A DNA stretch of 57,383 nucleotides from Marinibacterium profundimaris. GTDB lineage: Bacteria; Pseudomonadota; Alphaproteobacteria; Rhodobacterales; Rhodobacteraceae. The notes below the pieces were generated by a model that was not told the DNA's origin, made no database searches, and saw only the letters and a program-made list of their open reading frames with translations. Shown here in pieces: positions 20,084 to 28,845 of this stretch; position 1 is the stretch's first letter; every line of letters starts with the position of its first letter. The translations under genes and the position numbers were made by a program. Location: NCBI RefSeq assembly GCF_002210095.1, contig NZ_AQQR01000022.1, forward strand, positions 1-57,383. Direction: 5' to 3'.

Positions 20084-20142
20084 GCTCTCTTTGTGCCTCC
20101 GATTGTTGTGTCTGCTTACCTCATGCAGGACCGTTTCAGGCC

Positions 20143-21048
20143 CTATTCGCCGCTTCCCTCGATATAGTCGCGGTGAATTCTCTCGATGTTTTCCGCCAGC
20201 CAATCGCCGAAATCGCCCGATTTCGCGCGTTCCAGCACCAGCGTGATCTTTTGCTCTGATCGGGTGACCTGACCCAGGCTGCGACCGTTGACACCTGTCA
20301 ACTTTGGTGGGGCGGGTGACGGTGCCTTCTCCGGTGCCAGTGCCCGGAACACAGCGTCAAAGCGTTTATCGGATGTTTCGCCGACCGCCAGAGCAAGAGC
20401 ATTTTTGCTCTGGCCCGCCATGCGCTCGGCCAGCGCCAACCAGCGGTCGCGGCCCACCGAGGGCGCGGCGCCGATGGCGCGGATCACGGGCGCGGGGATG
20501 TCTTCGGTGACCTTCAGCATCCGCGAAATCACGGTCTTGTCGATATGCAGCGCATCGCAGATGATTTTGCGCTCAAAGCCCAGCTCGACCATCTGGCGCG
20601 CGAAATTGGCTTTTTCGATAAAGCTAAGTTCCTTGCGGGCAGTGTTTTCCTGCCCCTGTGCGATGATCAGGTCGCGGTCCTTCAGATCGCGGATCATCGC
20701 GCGGACTGGTTGGCCAAGCGCCCTTAGTGCCGCGACCCGGCGGCGGCCATAGACCACCTCGTAACGGCCTTCCTCGTTGGGAGAGTGGCGCAGAAGCACC
20801 GGCACCTGCTGACCGTAATCCCGGATCGAAGCGATCATCGCCTCCAGATCGTCATCGGGATCGAGCCGGTCGACCAGCCCGGCCGTGTCGATCATATCCG
20901 CGGGCACTTCGGTCAGCGACCGCGTGCGCAGCTCGGCAATCGATTGGCTGACCGCGCCGATCGCGCCTTTGGCCGCGCGCGGGGCAGGGGAGGGGGCCGC
21001 CTTGGCGTTTCCCTCCATCAACCCCTTTAATAGATCCTTTCGTGCCAT
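20143..21048 (-). CDS. repB: RepB, ParB-type partition protein
   Basis: The protein has 301 residues. RepB binds parS and works with RepA in partition. It shows MARKDLLKGLM at the N-terminus, the ParB/Sulfiredoxin-like domain with YEVVYGRRRVAALRALG, and ENTARKELSFIEKANFARQM before the HTH (ICDALHIDKTVISRML). AGGAGG lies at 21058-21053, overlapping the repA stop, so the two genes are coupled. A 16-bp parS-like palindrome sits inside the coding sequence. Confidence 0.96.
   Translation of the reverse strand: MARKDLLKGLMEGNAKAAPSPAPRAAKGAIGAVSQSIAELRTRSLTEVPADMIDTAGLVDRLDPDDDLEAMIASIRDYGQQVPVLLRHSPNEEGRYEVVYGRRRVAALRALGQPVRAMIRDLKDRDLIIAQGQENTARKELSFIEKANFARQMVELGFERKIICDALHIDKTVISRMLKVTEDIPAPVIRAIGAAPSVGRDRWLALAERMAGQSKNALALAVGETSDKRFDAVFRALAPEKAPSPAPPKLTGVNGRSLGQVTRSEQKITLVLERAKSGDFGDWLAENIERIHRDYIEGSGE
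20287..20302. promoter_or_regulatory. Second parS-like palindrome, inside repB
   Basis: GTTGACACCTGTCAAC has the same 7-bp arms (GTTGACA/TGTCAAC) as the site at 18814 and differs only in the central two bases. Two copies with identical arms in one replication module support a real binding site for RepB. Confidence 0.5.
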
Positions 21049-21057
21049 CTGGTCCTC

Positions 21058-22233
21058 CTATCGCTCCCAGGCGCCCTGGATCATACCGGCAATCTCGGCA
21101 TTGACCGCGTTCATACTTTCAAGGGCGCGTTCATAGGTGGTTCGGACAAACTGCGATTTCTCGACTTCGTAGAGCGTTTGCTTAGTCATCCCGGCATCCG
21201 AGATCGCCGTGGACTTTAGCGCGGGGTGGTTGAGGACGTGCTCGCCAAACATCGACCGCATGAAGCTAACCATTTGGTTCTGCGGCCCGTCGCCAGGTTC
21301 GTAGCGCGTCACCACGTAACGCATCCAGTCGTAGGACATGTCTCCGCCCGCATCCGCCACCACGCCAAGCAACTGAGAGGTCATCAACAGGAACTGGCAC
21401 ATCGACATGACATCGAGCATCTGCGGATGCACCGTCACGAGGATCGCGGTTGCCGCCGACAGCGCCGACATGGTCAGGAAGCCGAGCTGCGGCGGGCAAT
21501 CCATGACCACCACGTCGTAGCGATCTTCGATATCGCCAAGCACTTCGCCCACCCGGGTGAAAAACACCTGCCCCTTGCGCTCGGCCAGCACGCGGGGCGT
21601 GTCGTGTTCGAATTCCATCAGGTCTAGGTTGCCGGGCACGATATCCAGATTGGTGAAATAGGTCTTCTGGATGACCTCGGCGATCGGGACGGGATCGTCA
21701 TAGCGGATCGCATCGTAGAGGGTGCCACCGTCCTGCAGATCGATCTCCGGCTGAAATCCGTGCAAGGCGGAAAACGATGCCTGCGGATCGAGGTCCAGCG
21801 CCAGCACCCGATAGCCGTCAAGCGCAAGCTTCTGCGCCAGATGCGCCGAGGTCGTGGTCTTGCCAGAGCCGCCTTTGAAATTGATGACCGAAATCACCTG
21901 GAGATGGTCGCCTTCGCGGCGCCCCGGCAGATAGGTGCCAGGCGTCTTGGCGCCTTTCTCCAGCATGACGCGCAGGGCCTGGATGTCTTCGGGCGCATAA
22001 AAGCGACGGCCGTTGCCGCGGATCTCGGGTTCGGGGCCGCGGCCATCCAGATGCAGTTTGCGCAGATAGGCGTCTTTGATTCCGAGCAGCGCCGCCGCCT
22101 CGCCAGAGGTGAACTTGCGCATCTTGCGCCGCGTGTCGGGCGGGAACAGCTGTTCGCGATGCGCTTGCAACGTCTCCGACAATCGGGTTGCATGATCCCC
22201 GACGAGGATATCGATGCGCTCTTTCCGCGTCAT
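21058..22233 (-). CDS. repA: RepA, ParA-type partition ATPase and repABC autorepressor
   Basis: The protein has 391 residues. It shows an N-terminal HTH region (FTSGEAAALLGIKDAYLRKLHLDGRGP), then a deviant Walker A KGGSGKTT (120-127) and a Walker B-like VVVMDCPPQLG. ATG 22233 is chosen because repABC RepA proteins begin shortly before the HTH; the longer frame upstream is not conserved-looking. RepA moves plasmid copies and represses its own operon. The gene is divergent from brnT. Confidence 0.95.
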   Translation of the reverse strand: MTRKERIDILVGDHATRLSETLQAHREQLFPPDTRRKMRKFTSGEAAALLGIKDAYLRKLHLDGRGPEPEIRGNGRRFYAPEDIQALRVMLEKGAKTPGTYLPGRREGDHLQVISVINFKGGSGKTTTSAHLAQKLALDGYRVLALDLDPQASFSALHGFQPEIDLQDGGTLYDAIRYDDPVPIAEVIQKTYFTNLDIVPGNLDLMEFEHDTPRVLAERKGQVFFTRVGEVLGDIEDRYDVVVMDCPPQLGFLTMSALSAATAILVTVHPQMLDVMSMCQFLLMTSQLLGVVADAGGDMSYDWMRYVVTRYEPGDGPQNQMVSFMRSMFGEHVLNHPALKSTAISDAGMTKQTLYEVEKSQFVRTTYERALESMNAVNAEIAGMIQGAWER

Positions 22234-22346
22234 GACTGCCTGCCTAGTTCCTTTGTGGACGCACCGTTTGTTACGGTTATTCGCGTCTCTCTTAGCTCTT
22301 AGCGTAAATGAATGCCCGTAAGTTGCGATTCTTGCAAGAGGTTTGT

Positions 22347-22358
22347 CCCACATGTGGG
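22347..22358. promoter_or_regulatory. Palindrome in the repA-brnT divergent region
   Basis: The 12-bp perfect palindrome CCCACATGTGGG lies about 115 bp upstream of repA and 135 bp before brnT. It is a candidate operator for RepA or for the BrnTA complex; which one cannot be told from sequence. The surrounding 22234-22493 gap carries no gene. Confidence 0.4.
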
Positions 22359-22462
22359 GGTAGGGCAGGGGGCGGGTACAATAACACTGCCGGGGTACGG
22401 CCAGCGTAGCGCATTCGGAGGACACTGTGCGTGCCTTGCCGGGCGACGGCGGCGCGCACTTG

Positions 22463-22468
22463 TATAAT
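22463..22468 (+). promoter_or_regulatory. -10 box of brnTA
   Basis: A perfect TATAAT lies 26 bp before the brnT ATG. No good -35 is present at 16-18 bp (TTGCCG is 21 bp away), as in some activator- or repressor-controlled promoters. A TGTAGTTACA palindrome lies between it and the start codon and could be the BrnA operator. Confidence 0.5.
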
Positions 22469-22493
22469 TGCATCTTTGTAGTTACATTCCCCC

Positions 22494-22796
22494 ATGACCT
22501 CACCGCTCGTCACTTGGGACGAAGACAAAAATCTGTCGAACCAACGCAAGCACGGGGTCAGCTTCGAGCTCGCAGCCCGCGTGTTTCTAGATCCGCTGCG
22601 CCTATCGGTTCAGGACCGGGTCGATGATGGCGAGCAACGGTGGCAGACCATCGGGCAAATCGACGGCCTCGCGGTTGTTCTAGTCGCGCACACCTACACG
22701 GAAGAGGGGAGCCTGGACGACTCGGTGGAGGTGGTCCGTATTATCTCGGCCCGTGCCGCGACACGAAAAGAAAGGAAGCGATATGAAGAAGGTTGA
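22494..22796 (+). CDS. brnT: BrnT-family toxin
   Basis: The protein has 100 residues. BrnT is a RelE-fold ribonuclease toxin. The opening VTWDEDKNLSNQRKHGVSFELAARVFLDP is diagnostic for the family (DUF497), and the C-terminus VVRIISARAATRKERKRYEEG holds the conserved RIISAR motif. It overlaps brnA by 14 bases, giving toxin-first order as usual for BrnTA. It probably stabilises the plasmid. Confidence 0.95.
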   Translation: MTSPLVTWDEDKNLSNQRKHGVSFELAARVFLDPLRLSVQDRVDDGEQRWQTIGQIDGLAVVLVAHTYTEEGSLDDSVEVVRIISARAATRKERKRYEEG

Positions 22797-23076
22797 ACAG
22801 ACGTCCGCCACGCTCCCGCCTTTGACGGAAGCGCAGAAGGCCGATCTCGCTCGCCTGGCGGCGATGCCGGATGCCAAGATCGACACAAGCGACATCCCCG
22901 AGCTGACCGAGGCGCAGCTGGCCGAGATGACACGGCCGGAACACTTCCGCCCAGTCAAGAAGCAGATCACGGCCCGTCTGGACGCGGATGTGCTCGCCTG
23001 GCTCAAATCGGGCGGCAAGGGCTATCAATCGCGGATGAACGCGATCCTGCGGCGGGCGATGCTCGACGGGAAGTGA
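22783..23076 (+). CDS. brnA: BrnA-family antitoxin
   Basis: The protein has 97 residues from ATG 22783, which has AAAGGAAG upstream. BrnA proteins end in a ribbon-helix-helix DNA-binding domain, seen here as RPVKKQITARLDADVLAWLKSGGKGYQSRMNAILRRAM. The acidic N-terminal part would wrap BrnT. The complex is expected to repress the brnTA promoter. Confidence 0.95.
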   Translation: MKKVEQTSATLPPLTEAQKADLARLAAMPDAKIDTSDIPELTEAQLAEMTRPEHFRPVKKQITARLDADVLAWLKSGGKGYQSRMNAILRRAMLDGK

Positions 23077-23277
23077 CAGAGCAGACGCGTTCCGCCTTGG
23101 AAGGCGAAACGCTGGCCCTGACCCGTGACTTTCAGGCAACTGCCTGATCTAAAGTCAATTTTGGCCGCTCTGCGAACCTGTTCCGGAATTGACGGCCACC
23201 CTAAAACGACACCTTGCATCTTCCCAAGCTTCGGGAGCCGTTAAGACAGCTGAGCGTGAACGACGTGTCTGTTGCAG

Positions 23278-24651
23278 TTAGCGATGACGGACGACGACAC
23301 CCTCGGCCGCTTCCGCCAGCCGTAGCAAATGGCAATCGCGTCCGGCCGTGCAGCAGATGCTCAGACCGACAGGGGCACCGCCCGGCTCGCCGATCGGCAG
23401 GCTGACAGCGCAGCCGTCCAGCAGATTGACCAGGGTCGGGTTGCGCAGCATCAGCAGGTTGAGCCGTCCGTACTCGGCGTCATCCACGAAAGCGTCGAGC
23501 GGTGGGGCCACCAAGGGCACCGTGGGCATGAGGAAGGCGTCGTAGCCTTTAAGCGCCTCGGCCATGCCCACGATGTAGCGGGCCCGCAAAGCATCCAGCT
23601 GCGCTTTGGCATCCGAGGCAAGCCTGGCTCCGCTTTCGATGCGGGAGCGGACCCGAGGATCGTATTCGTCGCCGCGCTCGACCAGGCGCTCGCTGTGATC
23701 GCGCCAGGCCTCCAGCGCGGCGTAATTGCCGATCGCGCCCATCTCGGCCACGATATCGAAGGGTGCCAGAGCGCGGTGTTCGATGCGCCAGCCGGCCGCG
23801 ACCAGGGCATCGAGAGCGGCGCGGAACCGTTCGGCGACCACCTCATCGGCACCGTCGTGGACCAGGTTCGTCGGCACCAGAACGCGCGGTGCGGCCGCCT
23901 CAGGAGCCGTGTCCGGCGACGTTCCGGAAATCACTTCGTAAGTCAGCCGCGCGTCGGCAACGCTGCGGGCGAGAGGGCCCACGGAATCGAGTGCCCAGGA
24001 CAGCGGGAAGACACCGTCGCGCGGGACGCTGGACTGGCTCGGCTTGAACCCGACCTGGCCGCAGAGCGCGGAAGGAATGCGGATCGAGCCGCCCGTGTCC
24101 GTGCCAATCGACACGCCGCACATTCCTTCGGCCAGCGCTGTGATCCCACCAGAGGAGGAGCCGCCGGGGATCCGGCCGGTGGCCTTGTCCCATGGGTTTA
24201 GGGGGGTGCCGAAATGCGGATTGATGCCGAGACCCGAATAGGCGAATTCGGTCATCCCAGTGTGGCCGATGATGATGGCGCCCGCGGCGCGCAGGCGCGC
24301 GACAACCGCGGAATCCACCTTTGCCGGCGGCGCATCTGCCAGAACGCGGGAGCCGGCGGTGGTGACTTGGCCGGCCACGTCGAGCAGATCCTTGACGCTG
24401 ACCGGGATGCCCAGGAGCGGGCCGGTTTCGCCGGCTGCGATCCGTGCGTCGGCGCGTTCGGCCTCCCTCCGGGCGGTGTCCCCGAAGAGCCGCAGGAAGA
24501 TCTTCTGCCCTTCCTCGCCGGATCGAGCGATTTCGGCGAAGGTCGCCTCAACGAGGTCAACAGCGGTGCAGGCACCGGAATTGAGGGCGGCGCGCATCCC
24601 GGTCTCGCCGGAGATACCCGCCTTCAGAAGGCTTGCAGCAGTCACGTTCAA
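23278..24651 (-). CDS. Amidase signature family hydrolase
   Basis: The protein has 457 residues. The Ser-cisSer-Lys amidase fold is shown by Lys87 (GIPVSVKDLLD), the GGSSSGG loop (163-169) and the nucleophile Ser189 in GTDTGGSIRIP. Relatives include GatA, allophanate hydrolase and aryl or alkyl amidases. There are no gatB or gatC partners, so a catabolic amidase is likely. Its ATG overlaps the GntR stop by 4 bases, so the two genes are co-transcribed. The substrate is unknown. Confidence 0.92.
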   Translation of the reverse strand: MNVTAASLLKAGISGETGMRAALNSGACTAVDLVEATFAEIARSGEEGQKIFLRLFGDTARREAERADARIAAGETGPLLGIPVSVKDLLDVAGQVTTAGSRVLADAPPAKVDSAVVARLRAAGAIIIGHTGMTEFAYSGLGINPHFGTPLNPWDKATGRIPGGSSSGGITALAEGMCGVSIGTDTGGSIRIPSALCGQVGFKPSQSSVPRDGVFPLSWALDSVGPLARSVADARLTYEVISGTSPDTAPEAAAPRVLVPTNLVHDGADEVVAERFRAALDALVAAGWRIEHRALAPFDIVAEMGAIGNYAALEAWRDHSERLVERGDEYDPRVRSRIESGARLASDAKAQLDALRARYIVGMAEALKGYDAFLMPTVPLVAPPLDAFVDDAEYGRLNLLMLRNPTLVNLLDGCAVSLPIGEPGGAPVGLSICCTAGRDCHLLRLAEAAEGVVVRHR

Positions 24652-25319
24652 ATCACTTTCAGAATGGTGTCGCGGAAGGATTCGATATGTAGCCGTGCGG
24701 CGTCAGCGGCACCATCGCTGTCGCGGGCGCCGATTGCCCGCAGGATCTGCTTGTGCTGTTCCTGTACACGCTGGGCATGGCCATCGTCGCTGAGCGACAG
24801 GAACCACGAGCGCGCAGAGCGGTCCTGCAACTGGCCCAGCACCTCTTCCAGCACCTGATTGCCTGCAGTTTTCAGGATCCAGGAATGGAAGGCATTGTCG
24901 TAGTGGATCAGCTTCTCGATCCTGCGCTCGCCGTCGACCTCGCGCTCGGCCTCGGCAAGGATGCGGGTCGGCTCCTGCAGGCCAGCTTGCGAGACTAGCG
25001 AGGCGGCGCGGGCGGCGCAATGGGGTTCGGTGAGCAGGCGGGCCTCAATGATCTGGGCAATCTCGTCGAGGGAGACGGGACGCACGATCACCCCCTTACG
25101 GGGGCGGATCTCTACCAGGGCCTCGCGCGAGAGGCGGTGAAGGGCGTGATGGACCGGATTGCGGCCGAAGCCGAGATCGGCGGAAATCTGGGCCTCTTTC
25201 AGGGCGACACCGGGCGCGTATTCGGTGGTGATGATCCGCCGCTTGAGAACCTCGTAAGCTTCCTGTGCAAGCGACGTGCGTTTGCCCTCATCCGGCTTGT
25301 TCTGCGCTGACCTGGCCAT
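24648..25319 (-). CDS. GntR-family regulator, FCD subgroup
   Basis: The protein has 223 residues from ATG 25319 (GAGGA upstream); an earlier start at 25394 would add a low-complexity tail. The winged HTH (LAQEAYEVLKRRIITTEYAPG, ISADLGFGRNPVHHALHRLSREALVEIRPRKGV) precedes an FCD ligand domain with the metal/ligand residues in HYDNAFHSWILKTAGN. It probably senses an acid intermediate and controls the amidase and the neighbouring TRAP/monooxygenase genes. Confidence 0.92.
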   Translation of the reverse strand: MARSAQNKPDEGKRTSLAQEAYEVLKRRIITTEYAPGVALKEAQISADLGFGRNPVHHALHRLSREALVEIRPRKGVIVRPVSLDEIAQIIEARLLTEPHCAARAASLVSQAGLQEPTRILAEAEREVDGERRIEKLIHYDNAFHSWILKTAGNQVLEEVLGQLQDRSARSWFLSLSDDGHAQRVQEQHKQILRAIGARDSDGAADAARLHIESFRDTILKVI

Positions 25320-25491
25320 TACGCGTCCTCTTCTGTCGCCGCTCTTCCGGCAGCGTTCCCCCAGCCCGGGCGGCCCGGACAGCCCCGGACACACCCATCG
25401 ATAACATGCTTCACCTGCGATCCCCCCGGATGCTCCGCTTGCCGAACATGCCGCATGGCATGAAACGCAGCATCCGGAAAGATCTGCGGCC

Positions 25492-26484
25492 TCAGTCGGC
25501 GCGGATCTCTTCGATCATCTCGATCGTCTCGGCGATGATCGGATCGCGCCCGGCATATTCCTCGTACAGCGGAGCAAGAACCTCGGCGAATGGGGCCAGG
25601 TCAATGTCCTGTTCGATCTGCAACTCGTTGGCTTCGAGGATCTCGATCGACTCGGCGTCGGTTTGGGCCATCAGCTCATAGTTGTAGCGCTGCGTGTCCG
25701 CAGCGGCGCGCATCAGTGCATCCTGCTGCTCAGGTGTCAGTCCTTCCCAGACCTGCAGGTTCACGGCCAGAACCGCCGACCACGTATACATCTGGGTGAT
25801 CGAGAGGTAATCGACCACCTCGTAGGCGCCCTGGCTGATCCAGGTGTTCAGGAACTGGTCCTGCCCCTGCAGCACGCCGGTCTGCAGCGCGGTGAAGATC
25901 TCCGGGTAGGGCATCGGCGTCACGATGGCGCCAAGCCGGTCGAACATGCTCAGCAGCAGCGGCGCTTCGGGCGCGCGAAAGGCGATGCCTTCGAAATCCT
26001 CGGGCGTGCGGATCGGGCGCACGGTGTTGCCGGGGACGCGAAAGCCGTTTTCGACGATGGCAAGCGCCTTGATGTTGAAATCCTCGAACTCCTCAAGCGC
26101 CCGGGCCGCAACGTCGCTGGTCTGCGCCTCGTAGGCGGTTTCGTAGCTGTCGATCAGGAAGGGCATCGAGAAGCCGGTCAGCGCGGGCGTCAGATTTTCC
26201 CAGATCGCGAGGCTGATGTAGCCCGCCTCGACCGAGCCGAGCTGGATACCTTCGAGCAGGTCACGGTCCCCGCCCAGCTGGGCCCCAGGGAAAAGCGCGA
26301 TCTCGACCGAACCGTCGGTATATTCGGCGACCTTCTCGGCGAAATGTTCGGTGGCCCAGCTGTAGGGGTTCGCCGCGGGGCCGACATGGCCGAGGTTGAT
26401 CGTCACATCCTGTGCGGCGGCGCCAGTTGCCATGCCGATGACGGCGGCGCCGGCCAGGTACTTGAAGTGCTTCGTCATTTTCAT
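25492..26484 (-). CDS. dctP: TRAP transporter solute-binding protein (DctP type)
   Basis: The protein has 330 residues. The signal peptide is MKMTKHFKYLAGAAVIGMATGAAAQ with cleavage near residue 25. The DctP fold is shown by INLGHVGPAANPYSWATEHFAEKV, the FPGAQLGGDRDLLEGIQLG motif and the central GNTVRPIRTPEDFEGIAFRAP with the conserved substrate-binding Arg. It lies on the minus strand with the monooxygenase, while its membrane partners dctQ and dctM are on the divergent plus strand at 29998. Substrates are usually organic acids. Confidence 0.95.
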   Translation of the reverse strand: MKMTKHFKYLAGAAVIGMATGAAAQDVTINLGHVGPAANPYSWATEHFAEKVAEYTDGSVEIALFPGAQLGGDRDLLEGIQLGSVEAGYISLAIWENLTPALTGFSMPFLIDSYETAYEAQTSDVAARALEEFEDFNIKALAIVENGFRVPGNTVRPIRTPEDFEGIAFRAPEAPLLLSMFDRLGAIVTPMPYPEIFTALQTGVLQGQDQFLNTWISQGAYEVVDYLSITQMYTWSAVLAVNLQVWEGLTPEQQDALMRAAADTQRYNYELMAQTDAESIEILEANELQIEQDIDLAPFAEVLAPLYEEYAGRDPIIAETIEMIEEIRAD

Positions 26485-26527
26485 TATGTTGCCTTTCCTG
26501 TTGGGAGGATCCCGCGCTGAAGGGCGT

Positions 26528-28471
26528 TCAGCGCCAGATGTAATGCCGGGGGTCCATCTCCCCGGTCATTTTCCAGTAATCGACAAGCCGCCACGGAGAG
26601 TTCGTGACCACCCGCCCCTTGCTGTTTCGGTACCAGTTGCGCATGCCGCCATGGGTCCAGACCATGTTGTCGTGGGCGGCATCGACGCGCTGGTTGTAGG
26701 CGTCGAAGGTCTCGGGCCGGACCGACACGGTCGCGGCACCCCGGGCCTTCATTTCGTGCAGCAGCATCATGACGTGGCGCACTTGGCATTCGGCGTGGAA
26801 GAACAGGCTGCCGCCATGGGCCAGATTGGTGTTGGGGCCATACATGATGAAGAAGTTCGGGAAGCCCGGCACGGTCAGGCCGAGATAGGCGCGGGCATCG
26901 TCACCCTGCCAGACCTCGCGCAGTTGCGCGCCGCCCTCGCCGGTAACCTCCATGGGCGCCAGCATTTCGGCGGCCTTGAACCCGGTAGAGAAGATGATGG
27001 CATCGCACGCGTGGTGCTCCCCGGCCTCGTCGATGACGCCGGTACGATCGACGGCTTTCAGGCCGCGGTCGACCAGCTCGACGTTGTCTCGGCGCAGCAT
27101 CCGATACCACCGGTTGTCGCGCAGCATGCGCTTGCCGTAGGGCGGGTAGCTGGGTGTGGCCTTGGCGATCAGCGCCTCGTCGCCATCCAGCTCGGCCCGG
27201 ATATGGGCCTCCAGCCGGACGCGCATCTTCTCGTTGTCGGCGTTGAGCGACCGGTCAGGATGCGGCCAGTCGGGATCCTTCTGCAGCGAGGCATGCAGCG
27301 TGTCGCCCGAGGCCCAGAACAGCAGGAACCGGTACCAGTGGATCAGGTAGGGGACATTCGCCAGCACGAAGTGCTCGTCTTCGGAGAAGGTGCGGAAGTA
27401 GTTCGGGTTCGGCGCCGCCCAGTTCGGCGAGCGCTGGAACACGGTGAGCGCAGCGACCTTGTCGGCGATGCCCGGGCCGACCTGGATCGCGCTGGCGCCG
27501 GTGCCGACAAGAGCCACGCGCTTGCCGTCCAGATCAACCGCTTCGGGCCATTGTGCAGTATGGAAAGCCGGCCCCTCGAAGCTGTCGAGGCCCGGGAAAT
27601 CGGGGACATTGGGGCGGTTCAGCTGACCGACGGCGCTTGCAACGATGCGATGCGTCACCTCCTGCGCCCCGCCGTCCTGCCGCAGGCGCAGTGTCCATTG
27701 GCCGGCTTCGGCGTCGTAATCGGCAGCCTCGACGGAGGTGCCGAAGCGAATATGGTCGAGCAACCCGTGGTCTTCCGCGAAGGCGCGCAGATAGCCGAAG
27801 ATCTCGTCACGCTTGGCAAAATGGTGCGACCAGTCCGGCTTGCGGTGGAAAGCGTAGCTGTAGAAATGGCTGGGAATGTCGACCGCGGCACCGACATAGC
27901 GGTTCTCGAACCAGGTGCCGCCGACCTCGTGGTTCTTTTCGTAGATGACAAAGGGAATGCCGGCTTCGAGCAACTTGGCGCCCAGTGCCAGGCCGGAGAG
28001 GCCCGCGCCGATGATCGCCACGTCATGGCCGGCCCGGGCGTCGGCGGCGATGTCGCTGAAATCCACCGATCGCTGGTCGCCGCCGGTCAGGTTGAGCTCT
28101 TCCAGCATCATCGCCGCGTAATCTGGCGGTAGCGGGGCGTTGATGCCCGCGCTCATGATCTCGGCGAAACGCTCCGGGTCCAGGGTGGAGGGCGGCATCA
28201 GGCTGCCTTCGGCGATCCCGGACAGGGCCGTGACGAGCGCCTGCGAGACCTCCTGCGCGAGGGCGGGCGGGACATCCTGTTCAAAGCTCCAGCCGCCAGC
28301 CACATGGCCGGACACCTGCGTGAGGAGCCTGTCGTCCCCAGTGAGATGCGCGAGAACCAGCGCCTGCGGCACCGGCTCGATCGCGGCCAGCGCCGCCAGC
28401 AGCCGCGCAGGCTCCGCAATCGCGTTCCCTGCCTGCTCCCTGATGGCGGCCTGCTCGCTCTTCTTCGTCAA
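26528..28471 (-). CDS. Flavin Baeyer-Villiger-type monooxygenase, 4-hydroxyacetophenone monooxygenase-like
   Basis: The protein has 647 residues if TTG 28471 is the start; it has AAAGGGAAAG just upstream, while upstream frames look non-coding. The FAD GxGxxG is at 155-160 (GAGLSG), the BVMO fingerprint FEGPAFHTAQWP at 298-309 and the NADPH site GTGASA at 323-328. The extra N-terminal domain of about 140 residues is as in 4-hydroxyacetophenone monooxygenase. It would turn a ketone into an ester, fitting the hydrolase and dehydrogenases on the opposite strand. Confidence 0.88.
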   Translation of the reverse strand: MTKKSEQAAIREQAGNAIAEPARLLAALAAIEPVPQALVLAHLTGDDRLLTQVSGHVAGGWSFEQDVPPALAQEVSQALVTALSGIAEGSLMPPSTLDPERFAEIMSAGINAPLPPDYAAMMLEELNLTGGDQRSVDFSDIAADARAGHDVAIIGAGLSGLALGAKLLEAGIPFVIYEKNHEVGGTWFENRYVGAAVDIPSHFYSYAFHRKPDWSHHFAKRDEIFGYLRAFAEDHGLLDHIRFGTSVEAADYDAEAGQWTLRLRQDGGAQEVTHRIVASAVGQLNRPNVPDFPGLDSFEGPAFHTAQWPEAVDLDGKRVALVGTGASAIQVGPGIADKVAALTVFQRSPNWAAPNPNYFRTFSEDEHFVLANVPYLIHWYRFLLFWASGDTLHASLQKDPDWPHPDRSLNADNEKMRVRLEAHIRAELDGDEALIAKATPSYPPYGKRMLRDNRWYRMLRRDNVELVDRGLKAVDRTGVIDEAGEHHACDAIIFSTGFKAAEMLAPMEVTGEGGAQLREVWQGDDARAYLGLTVPGFPNFFIMYGPNTNLAHGGSLFFHAECQVRHVMMLLHEMKARGAATVSVRPETFDAYNQRVDAAHDNMVWTHGGMRNWYRNSKGRVVTNSPWRLVDYWKMTGEMDPRHYIWR

Positions 28472-28845
28472 CGTCTTTCCCTTTTCGGGTTGTCGGCACG
28501 GCGCACCGGAGTGCCGCGCCGGAATACAGTCCTGTAAAACTTCACTGTCCGCCGCACACGCATGATCCGGAATTTTGCTCGTTCCGGAATCGACGAATCC
28601 AGCTTGCAGGTAGACTGAAATTTCACAATTGCAACGTGCGACGAGAGCAGCGCACCTGTCAAGTCCGCTCATCAATCACCAGAGATATTCTATTTAATGT
28701 ATACTTTTCAGATGTTTACTATAGGTACGCGAGATTACTTAGTGAGGAGCCGCCTGTCTTCGAGAATTTTCCCGGCGGGCGCTTGACCCCAAAATTGAGT
28801 TCTGACACATTTGAAATATCACATGAACAACGAAGCGAACTTCCG
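28472..28845. promoter_or_regulatory. Divergent promoter region of the monooxygenase and DUF2848 operons
   Basis: This 374-bp gap is noticeably AT-rich between about 28680 and 28740. It contains GTATAC (28699-28704) in TAATGTATACTTTT, resembling the short palindromes bound by FCD-type GntR proteins. It is a candidate site for the GntR regulator at 24648. No gene is seen. Confidence 0.4.
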
